A stretch of DNA of 64,000 nt from Arion vulgaris (taxonomy: Eukaryota > Mollusca > Gastropoda > Stylommatophora > Arionidae): assembly GCA_020796225.1 (NCBI GenBank), contig CM036758.1, positions 24,942,397 through 25,006,396 on the forward strand. Reading direction: 5' to 3'. How positions within the stretch are numbered: the first letter of the stretch is position 1; every line of letters begins with the position of its first letter. Below the pieces are notes generated by a model that ran no database searches, had not been told where the DNA came from, and was given only the letters and a program-made list of their open reading frames with translations. A program made the position numbers and the translations under genes. Of this stretch, positions 34,401-46,400 are shown piece by piece.

Positions 34401-37400
34401 CACTCTACATGATCTTGTCCACTCTACATGATCTTGTCTACTCTACATGATCTTGTCTACTCTACATGATCTTGTCCACTCTACATGATCTTGTCCACTC
34501 TAGATGATCTTGTCTACTCTACATGATCTTGTCCACTCTACATGATCTTGTCCACTCTACATGATCTTGTCTACTCTACATGATCTTGTCCACTCTACAT
34601 GATCTTGTCTACTCTACATGATCTTGTCCACTCTACATATGAACTAAACATTGATCTTGTCCACTCTACATGATCTTGTCCACTCTACATGATCTTGTTC
34701 ACTCTACATGATCTTGTTCACTCTACATGATCTTGTCCATTCTACATGATCTTGTTCACTCTACATAATCTTGTCCACTCTACATATGAACTAAACATTG
34801 ATTTTGTCCACTCTACATGATCTTGTCCACTCTACATGATCTTGTCCACTCTACATGATCTTGTCCACTCTACATGATCTTGTCTACTCTACATGATCTT
34901 GTCCACTCTACATGATCTTGTCCACTCTACATGATCTTGTCCACTCTACATGATCTTGTCCACTCTACATGATCTTGTCCACTCTACATGATCTTGTCTA
35001 CTCTACATGATCTTGTCCACTCTACATAATCTTGTCTACTCTACATGATCTTGTCCACTCTACATGATCTTGTCCATTCTACATGATCTTGTCTACTCTA
35101 CATGATCTTGTCCACTCTACATGATCTTGTTCACTCTACATGATCTTGTCCATTCTACATGATCTTGTCCACTCTACATGATCTTGTCCACTCTACATGA
35201 TCTTGTTCACTCTACATGATCTTGTCCATTCTACATGATCTTGTCCACTCTACATGATCTTGTTCACTCTACATGATCTTGTTCACTCTACATGATCTTG
35301 TCCACTCTACATGATCTTGTCCACTCTACATGATCTTGTCCACTCTACATAATCTTGTCCACTCTACATGATCTTGTCCACTCTACATGATCTTGTCTAC
35401 TCTACATGATCTTGTTCACTCTACATGATCTTGTCCATTCTACATGATCTTGTCCACTCTACATGATCTTGTTCACTCTACATGATCTTGTTCACTCTAC
35501 ATGATCTTGTCCACTCTACATGATCTTGTCCACTCTACATGATCTTGTCCACTCTACATGATCTTGTTCACTCTACATGATCTTGTCCATTCTACATGAT
35601 CTTGTCCACTCTACATGATCTTGTTCACTCTACATGATCTTGTTCACTCTACATGATCTTGTCCACTCTACATGATCTTGTTCACTCTACATGATCTTGT
35701 CCATTCTACATGATCTTGTCCACTCTACATATGAACTAAACATTGATCTTGTCCACTCTACATGATCTTGTCCACTCTACATGATCTTGTCCACTCTACA
35801 TATGAACTAAACAATGATCTTGTCCACTCTACATGATCTTGTCCACTCTACATGATCTTGTCCACTCTACATATGAACTAAATATTGATATTGTCCACTC
35901 TACATGATCTTGTCCACTCTACATATGAACTAAATATTGATATTGTCCACTCTACATATGAACTAAACAATGATCTTGTCCACTCTACATGATCTTGTCC
36001 ACTCTACATGATCTTGTCCACTCTACATATGAACTAAACATTGATCTTGTCCACTCTACATATGAACTAAACATTGATCTTGTCCACTCTACATGATCTT
36101 GTCCACTCTACATATGAACTAAACATTGATTTTGTCCACTCTACATATGAACTAAACATTGATCTTGTCCACTCTACATGATCTTGTCCACTCTACATAT
36201 GAACTAAACATTGATTTTGTCCACTCTACATATGAACTAAACAATGATCTTGTCCACTCTACATATGAACTAAACATTGATATTGTCCACTAAACATTGA
36301 TATTGTCCACTCTACATGATCTTGTCCACTCTACATGATCTTGTCCACTCTACATATGAACTAAATATTGATCTTGTCCACTCTACATATGAACTAAATA
36401 TTGATATAACAAATATGCACCTCATAAAGTTGCATACAAAATAGTTTATGTCTGCATGCCATTGATATAAAAATATAACTAATTTTTATCAGCCTAGGTC
36501 TCTCAGGGACTCTTAACTAAGGCCTTCGAGTTCAGCCATCTCGTTCTGTCTGAACATACTCACTGTGTCAGCAAGCGTTGGTAAAAGTCTGTGACTCCAG
36601 CCAGACTATTGATTTAGTTAGTGACATGACCTCCGTAATAAGACTATTTCTAGTCACAACAATACCCCCACTGTCTTCTTTCACAATACCCTCTACGACC
36701 TGAGCAGTGAAAGCCAATGGATATCGCATGTGCCGAACCACCGATCCATCTGTGTAAATGACCATATCGTCGTCTGATGAGTTCTCAGAAATCAACGACT
36801 GAACGTCTGCTTCCACTATCGCAGAATTTTCTTGTCTACATTCTCTAGCCTCTCTGATACATAACATGAAAATAACGCACTGTTCTCTACTGGTACTCGT
36901 CTTTCTTATCTTTCTTTCCTTCAATCCTGGTTTGCTTCACAGCGCCAGGATAAGAGAGATTTCTAGAACGAGCCCTTGTGTGCGCTTCATAAATAGTGTC
37001 TTTTGTCGACTCTGTCATCTCTGAGGTCCACCTTTTGCGTGGCCGGCCTTTTACTTGTATCCATTTTTATCGAGTTCAATGCCTGCCTGCCCAGCGTGTT
37101 CGTGCGCTTTGGAAGACGGGTGACAAACCCCTTGTGAGTGCGGTTCAATTCCGCTGTCTGGCAAAAAAGCCACAGGTTCTCCAGATTTACGATGTTCGTG
37201 GAACCGAGCCGAAGAGCTGAAAGCTCAAGTGCTTCTGGATTAAAAAAAAAATAGACTTCAATGTTCTGAAGAAAACAAATCTGGTGAATACAGTCATCGG
37301 CTTGGTCCTTCCAAGATTTTCTTCTTTTTGTCCAGTGCAGTAGATGTTTTGTGCTAGCATTGACTTAAATGTCTTCATCATTATGTGTCATGAAGGCTGG

Positions 37401-40400
37401 CTTAAACGATCATGGATCTTCACAAACGTCTGTTTTTGGTAAACTGAATGTTAGTTTGGATGTTGACACTCTTCCATACCATGAAGCCGACTGTCCACAT
37501 TTGTATCTCTCTATTCCATCCTCTGTGGCCTGTGGCATCCAGAGATTTTGCTATATTTTTAGTTATTGTCCATGACTTGCATCCTCATGTCAGTATTGAC
37601 TCTAAGTAGTAATGAAGAACTCTGTCCAATTTCATAAAACAATGACTTCTTGCATACACATCCTTTCATTTTCTAGAATGTTGTTATTGCCTGACGTATT
37701 CTACTCTTTATGTCTGATCTACATCTACCATGTGATGTTTTCAGTGTTCTAATGTAGTTACATTGATGTGTTTGTCTTATCTTCGTCAAATTGACTTTAA
37801 CTTGAAGGTAGGATTTCCTTATAGAACTGCCTTAAAATATTCTAGATCAGTGCTGATCAACGTTTTTTTTTATATTGGTGCACATCGTGTTAACATACTT
37901 TTAAGTTGCTTACATACATACGAACACACACGCACTCACTTACATACACACACACGCATGCATACACATACACACATATACGCACACCAGTGAGCAGTAT
38001 ACAATGTTAAAAATGTATACGACATTATATAACACGTTCAAGTATTAAAACACGTAGATATAAAAACACACAGCCTACAAGGAGATTATTACTATACTAC
38101 TGAACCTTCATGAGCCAAGTGGAACATAGGAGCGCAACTTTCGCTAACCACCACATTTTATTCTGAACTGGTGTTCTTCAGTCCTACCCCCTGAGTCTCC
38201 ATCCTATCTGACCTGTTCTTCGTCAGGTATTCTGAAGCCTTCCCATTATACACTTTCTTTGTGGTTTTCGGGCAAGTGCACGTCTGGCTATGTTTTGTTG
38301 TTGTTTCATTATGGTGTGGTCACTTCATAACCAATTTTGCCCATCACCACTTTTGTATAAATTTACGCGTAGTCTTGACGCCTAATATGGTGCCTCATAC
38401 TGATTTTTCGTGAAGTCTTGCTTTCCGTGTCACTATTGTTCCACGTCATTCAGACGAGTCTTGCTCCGACTTCAGGGGTGCTTGTAATTTATATCCCCAA
38501 GTAAAGGATCAGGGTTTCCCGTAGTCAAATCACGTAACGTGTGCACACCGACAATTTTTGGCACAAGCTGGCATTGAACTCCGTAATTACCACAATACGT
38601 GATCACTAGGGCAACGTGTTATCAACTTCGCTATCAGCGACCTCAAATACAGAGAATGTGGTAAACAGATAATGTGGTAAACAGATAATGTAGTAAGCAG
38701 ATGAAGTGGTAAACAGATAAAGCGGTAAACAGATAAAACAGTAAACAGATAAGGCAGTAAACAGATAAAGCAGTAAACAGATAAAGCAGTAAACGGATAA
38801 AGCAGTAAACAGATAAAACAGTAAACAGCTAAAGCAATAAACAGATAAAACAGTAAACAGATAAACAGTAAACAGCTAAAGCAATAAACAGATAAAACAG
38901 TAAACAGATAAACAGTAAACAGATAAAGCAGTAAACAGATAAAGCAGTAAACGGATAAAGCAGTAAACAGATAAAGCAGTAAACGGATAAAGCAGTAAAC
39001 AGATAAAACAGTAAACAGCTAAAGCAATAAACAGATAAAACAGTAAACAGATAAACAGTAAACAGATAAAGCAGTAAACAGATAAAGCAGTAAACAGATA
39101 AAGCAGTAAACAGAACATCAGGGACACCATACAAACGATCTACAATACAATAACAGCTCAACAGAAAAGAACAAATTGTAGTTTTCAGATTTGATACGCA
39201 AGCCGCAATAGAATGCAATGCCATCGTCTCATCAAGTTAATGGTAAAACTGTCTGATATATAGACTGCAATACCATCGTCTCATCAAGTTAATGGTAAAA
39301 CTGTCTGATATATAGAATGCAATGCCATCGTCTCATCAAGTTAATGGTAAAACTGTCTTATATATAGACTGCAATACCATCTTCTCATCAAGTTAATGGT
39401 AAAACTGTCTGATATATAGACTGCAATACCATCGTCTCATCAAGTTAATGGTAAAACTGTCTGATATATAGACTGCAATACCATCGTCTCATCAAGTTAA
39501 TGGTAAAACTGTCTGATATATAGAATGCAATACCATCGTCTCATCAAGTTAATGGTAAAACTGTCTGATATATAGACTGCAATACCATCGTCTCATCAAG
39601 TTAATGGTAAAACTGTCTGATATATAGACTGCAATGCCATCGTCTCATCAAGTTAATGGTAAAACTGTCTTATATATAGACTGCAATACCATCTTCTCAT
39701 CAAGTTAATGGTAAAACCGTCTGATATATAGACTGCAGTGCCATCGTCTCATCAAGTTAATGGTAAAACTGTCTGATATATAGACTGCAATACCATCGTC
39801 TCATCAAGTTAATGGTAAAACTGTCTGATATATAGACTGCAATACCATCGTCTCATCAAGTTAATGGTAAAACTGTCTGATATATAGAATGCAATACCAT
39901 CGTCTCATCAAGTTAATGGTAAAACTGTCTGATATATAGACTGCAATACCATCGTCTCATCAAGTTAATGGTAAAACTGTCTGATATATAGACTGCAATG
40001 CCATCGTCTCATCAAGTTAATGGTAAAACTGTCTGATATATAGACTGCAATACCATCGTCTCATCAAGTTAATGGTAAAACCGCCTGATATATAGACTAC
40101 AATACCATCGTCTCATCAAGTTAATGGTAAAACCGTCTGATATATAGACTGCAATACCATCGTCTCATCAAGTTAATGGTAAAACTGTCTGATATATAGA
40201 CTGCAATACCATCGTCTCATCAAGTTAATGGTAAAACTGTCTGATATATAGAATGCAATGCCATCGTCTCATCAAGTTAATGGTAAAACCGTCTTATATA
40301 TAGACTGCAATACCATCGTCTCATCAAGTTAATGGTAAAACTGTCTTATATATAGACTGCAATACCATCGTCTCATCAAGTTAATGGTAAAACTGTCTGA

Positions 40401-43400
40401 TATATAGACTGCAATACCATCGTCTCATCAAGTTAATGGTAAAACTGTCTGATATATAGAATGCAATGCCATCGTCTCATCAAGTTAATGGTAAAACTGT
40501 CTTATATATAGACTGCAATACCATCGTCTCATCAAGTTAATGGTAAAACTGTCTTATATATAGACTGCAATACCATCGTCTCATCAAGTTAATGGTAAAA
40601 CTGTCTGATATATAGACTGCAATACCATCGTCTCATCAAGTTAATGGTAAAACTGTCTTATATATAGACTGCAATACCATCGTCTCATCAAGTTAATGGT
40701 AAAACTGTCTGATATATAGAATGCAATACCATCGTCTCATCAAGTTAATGGTAAAACTGTCTTATATATAGACTGCAATACCATCGTCTCATCAAGTTAA
40801 TGGTAAAACTGTCTTATATATAGACTGCAATACCATCGTCTCATCAAGTTAATGGTAAAACTGTCTTATATATAGACTGCAATACCATCGTCTCATCAAG
40901 TTAATGGTAAAACTGTCTGATATATAGACTGCAATACCATCGTCTCATCAAGTTAATGGTAAAACTGTCTGATATATAGACTGCAATGCCATCGTCTCAT
41001 CAAGTTAATGGTAAAACTGTCTGATATATAGACTGCAATGCCATCGTCTCATCAAGTTAATGGTAAAACTGTCTTATATATAGACTGCAGTGCCATCGTC
41101 TCATCAAGTTAATGGTAAAACTGTCTGATATATAGACTGCAATACCATCGTCTCATCAAGTTAATGGTAAAACTGTCTGATATATAGAATGCAATGCCAT
41201 CGTCTCATTGAGTTAATGGTAAAACTGTCTTATATATAGACTGCAATACCATCGTCTCATCAAGTTAATGGTAAAACCGCCTGATATATAGACTGCAATA
41301 CCATCGTCTCATCAAATTAATGGTAAAACTGTCTGATATATAGACTGCAATACCATCGTCTCATCAAGTTAATGGTAAAACCGCCTGATATATAGACTGC
41401 AATACCATCGTCTCATCAAGTTAATGGTAAAACCGCCTGATATATAGACTGCAATACCATCGTCTCATCAAGTTAATGGTAAAACCGCCTGATACATAGA
41501 CTGCAATACCATCGTCTCATCAAGTTAATGGTAAAACTGTCTGATATATGTAGCTGTGGCACTGAGAAAATGACTTCTGAATATATTTTACAAAGATGTA
41601 TTACGAGTATTTAAAAAAAATTCCTTACTTCCCGTTATACCGCTTCTTATGGCGGTGACAGGAGACATATGCCTGTGGAATTTAATGGTGGCATGGATAG
41701 TGCAGTTACCGCAAAACTGTTCGGGTTAGGATTTGTTTTTATGCCTCGACAGAAAAACTTTTTGACCCTACCGGGGATTTAACCCTGGGTCTCCCGGATG
41801 GGAGCCCTCGCTCTAATCCATTCAACCAGAGGCTCTACCTTATGACAGTTATCGGTGCTATTGTATTAGCAAACTCTTCTGAGATCTGGATTACTTGAGA
41901 CGTAGTGTAAGACTTTCTTTGAGTATAATCAAGAATATGCTTCAAAGGATTGAATCTAGAAGTCTGCGCTCACTCGGAGCGCACATCGTTATTTGGAGAT
42001 CACATCTCAAGAAAATGACTTGGCTGTACACATCTGGACATGCTGGAGTTAAGGGTAACGAGCGTGCTGACTTTCTTGCAAACAATGCCTCAACTCAAGC
42101 GGGCAGAAGTATGGACAGAGCCGATATAATCAATGCGGTATGCTCTCATTTATGTGACACTAGCTAATTAACCCGGCTCCGCACGGGTGAAAGTTGTTAT
42201 TAATTCTTGATGAGGAATTGGGTAAGCCTTTCCAAAAGATGTCATCTAATAGAATGAATTGTATTTTCTGATATTTTTTAAGAAGTGGTTTGAATCGGGT
42301 ATGTCGTCGCTAAATGATTTTAACGGTTCGGGTGGTTCTTGTAATGCTTCACGTCTAGTCAGAGTATCGTCTTCGCATTGTGCCTAATTATTAAGGGATG
42401 TAATCCATGCCTATGTTGTAGAGGCCATCTGGCAACTTTTGTATTATATTAGTTTGACTATTAAGTTTTCTTAACCATGTGTACTGTTGTAACAAAGATA
42501 GCGGATTTAAATGTCGGATCGGACATCAAGAATTCGATTTGATTTAACTTTAAAGCTAATATTCATCCGATTTCGAAACTGTTTCTTGAGCTTATCAAAA
42601 TTTAGCCCGAAAAATATTTGTACGAAATATGGTGAATATTGGATGTAAACTGAGGCGATGTATACCCGGACACACATCGGACACTAAGATTTACAAATAG
42701 AGATGAGCGAGTCTCATACACTGAAACGTGTTCAAGAATTAGGCATTAAGTTTGAACATGCCAGACAATGTCGTTCGTATTCGTTGTAGAGAGAGAAGAT
42801 TTACTAATCAGCTTCTCATGGGTACGGTGAGCAAATGGACTTTGGGATGGCTACTGCAGCGGAGGACGGAGCACGAATGGGAATGCCCAATGTGCCATGA
42901 CGTCGATCGCATAACATAACATAATATAATCAAGTTTTCTTTTGATAAGGAACGAAAAGGAAGAGAAAATGAAGTTTCTACACTTTTTCAATGGAGTTGC
43001 AATGTTTTATCAATATTCCGTAGCTTATCTAGTAGCTAAATATCTTTGATAAATCCTGCACATGATAGTCAATATTACATTTTCTTCACCACGCACTTTA
43101 CGCTAACGATGTATTTAACTATCGTTTAAAGCGTGGTATGCGTGTGTGCGGCACAGTCAAACCGAGTAGAAATTTTTCAGTTTATAAAATAAATGGGTTT
43201 GTTGTTTTTCAAATCGATCTCTGAGTGTGTGTGTGTGTGTGTGTGTGTATGTTCGTGTGTGTGAAATTTCACACAATAAATAGAGCATAACAAGAAGAAA
43301 GAAAAATAGAGAGTTGTATGTTGTTTATTAGTGTGAACTAGCTTTGATCATAAGGTGTACAACTTTATTTGGTGTTGTGTGTTTTATCTCTACTGCTTGT

Positions 43401-46400
43401 TATGTTCAAGTCATAGCTTCGTATGTGGATGTGTGTTTTATCTCTGCTGCTTGTTATGTTCAAGTCATAACTTCGTATGTGGATGTGTGTTTTATCTCTA
43501 CTGCTTGTTATGTTCAAGTCATAGCTTCGTATGTGGATGTGTGTTTTATCTCTACTGCTTGTTATGTTCAAGTCATAGCTTCGTATGTGGATGTGTGTTT
43601 TATCTCTACTGCTTGTTATGTTCAAGTCATAGCTTCGTATGTGGATGTGTGTTTTATCTCTACTGCTTGTTATGTTCAAGTCATAGCTTCGTATGTGGAT
43701 GTGTGTTTTATCTCTACTGCTTGTTATGTTCAAGTCATAGCTTCGTATGTGGATGTGTGTTTTATCTCTACTGCTTGTTATGTTCAAGTCATAACTTCGT
43801 ATGTGGATGTGTGTTTTATCTCTACTGCTTGTTATGTTCTAGTCATAGCTTCGTATGTGGATGTGTGTTTTATCTCTACTGCTTGTTATGTTCAAGTCAT
43901 AGCTTCGTATGTGGATGTGTGTTTTATCTCTACTGCTTGTTATGTTCTAGTCATAACTTCGTATGTGGATGTGTGTTTTATCTCTACTGCTTGTTATGTT
44001 CTAGTCATAGCTTCGTATGTGGATGTGTGTTTTATCTCTACTGCTTGTTATGTTCTAGTCATAGCTTCGTATGTGGATGTGTGTTTTATCTCTACTGCTT
44101 GTTATGTTCAAGTCATAGCTTCGTATGTGGATGTGTGTTTTATCTCTACTGCTTGTTATGTTCTAGTCATAGCTTCGTATGTGGATGTGTGTTTTATCTC
44201 TACTGCTTGTTATGTTCTAGTCATAACTTCGTATGTGGATGTGTGGGTGTAAACTGAGTTATTGTCAATATTAACTTAATATGTGGATGTGTGGGTGTAT
44301 ACTGAGTTAATGTCAATATTAACTTAATATGTGGATGTGTGAGTGTATACTGAGTTAATGTCAATATTAATTTAATATGTGGATGTGTGGGAGTATGCTG
44401 AGTTAATGTCAATATTAACTTAATATGAGGATGTGTGGGAGTATACTGAGTTATTATCAATATTAACTTAATATGTGGATGTGTGGGAGTATACTGAGTT
44501 AATGTCAATATTAACTTAATATGTGGATGTGTGAGAGTATGCTGAGTTAATGTCAATATTAACTTAATATGAGGATGTGTGGGAGTATACTGAGTTATTA
44601 TCAATATTAACTTAATATGTGGATGTGTGAGTGTATACTGAGTTAATGTCAATATTAATTTAATATGTGGATGTGTGAGAGTATACTGAGTTAACTTCAA
44701 TATTAACTTAATATGATGGTGTGTGGGTGTATACTGAGTTAACTTCAATATTAATTTAATATGAGGATGTGTGGGAGTATACTGAGTTAACTTCAATATT
44801 AACTTAATATGAGGATGTGTGGGAGTATACTGAGTTAACTTCAATATTAACTTAATATGAGGATGTGTGGGAGTATACTGAGTTAACTTCAATATTAACT
44901 TAATATGTGGATGTGTGTGTATAATGAGTTAGCTTCAATATTAACTTAATATGAGGATGTGTGGGAGTATGCTGAGTTAACTTCAATATTCACTTAATAT
45001 GAGGGTGTGTGGGAGTATGCTGAGTTAACTTCAATATTAACTTAATATGAGGGTGTGTGGGAGTATGCTGAGTTAACTTCAATATTAACTTAATTTGAGG
45101 GTGTTTGGGTATATAGTTAGCTTCAATATTAACTTACTATGAGGATGTGTGGGAGTATAGTTAGCTTCAATATTAACATAATATGAGGATGTGTGGGAGT
45201 ATGCTGAGTTAACTTCAATATTAACATAATATGAGGGTGTGTGAGAGTATAGTTAGCTTCAATATTAACATAATATGAGGATGTGTGGGTGTATAGTTAG
45301 CTTCAATATTAACTTACTATGAGGATGTGTGGGAGTATAGTTAGCTTCAATATGATAAATAAATAGAAAGTGTGTAGACAAGTATGAGCAACTTCCAGAA
45401 AAAAACAAATGACCAAACACAGGATTCGCACAACATATCCTTATTTCGTACGGCACCTATTGTCTAGCTCAGCAATACGAGCATTCTTACTGCACCTATT
45501 GTCTAGCTCAGCAATACGAGCATTCTTACTGCACCTATTGTCTAGCCCAGCAATACGAGTATTCTTACTGCACCTATTGTCTAGCTCAGCAATACGAGCA
45601 TTCTTACCGCACCTTTTGTCTAGCTCAGCAATACGAGCATTCTTACTGCAACTATTGTCTAGCTCAGCAATACGAGCATTCTTACTGCACCTATTGTCTA
45701 GCTCAGCAATACGAGTATTCTTACTGCACCTATTGTCTAGCCCAGCAATACGAGCATTCTTACTGCAACTATTGTCTAACTCAGCAATACGAGCATTCTA
45801 ACGAACACAACCAGGAAGCCATTTTTAAAAAAAAATGCCTTTGCTTAAGAAAGTCTTTCACGACCCCTACGTTTTGCTATTCACAGAATAATCAGGTCCG
45901 GTTCGATCGAACAGTGTTTGCACAACTACATGCTATAAGCTTATTGTGCTTCTATATTTGAGACAAGAGAGTATCATACATGTAATGTAATACATGATGT
46001 AATGTAAGGCAGGATGTAAGGAAAGACAGGATGTAATGTAAGACAGGATGAAAGGGAAGATATGAAGTAAGGGAAGACAGTATGTAAGGGAAGACATGAT
46101 GTAAAGGAAGACAGGATGTAAGGGAAGACAGTATGTAAGGAAAGACATGAAGTAAAAGAAGACAAGATGTAAGAGAGGACAGGATGTAAGGGAAGACAGG
46201 ATGTAAGGGAAGACAGGATGTAAAGGAAAACAGGATGTAAGGGAAGACAGGATGTAGGGGAAGACAGGATGTAAAAGGAAGACATGATGTAAGGGAAGAC
46301 AAGATGTAAGGGAAGACAGGATGTAAGGGAAGACAGGATGTAAGGGAAGACATGATGTAAGGGAAGACAGTATGTAAGGGAAGACCGGATGTAAGGGAAG

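Noticed and set aside
33775..41548. Regularly spaced repeats that might suggest CRISPR arrays
   Set aside because: The repeats are directly contiguous, without unique spacers, and the setting is an animal intron; no cas genes.
41740..41840. A possible tRNA gene on the minus strand
   Set aside because: The anticodon-like and T arms look good, but acceptor-stem pairing fails and a SINE-like body continues; called a SINE-like element instead.
43344..44252. A 302-residue frame with an 18-residue repeat ([18 protein letters not shown])
   Set aside because: Two overlapping frames are equally open, unit differences are mostly amino-acid changing, and neither end has gene structure. It is a 54-bp minisatellite.
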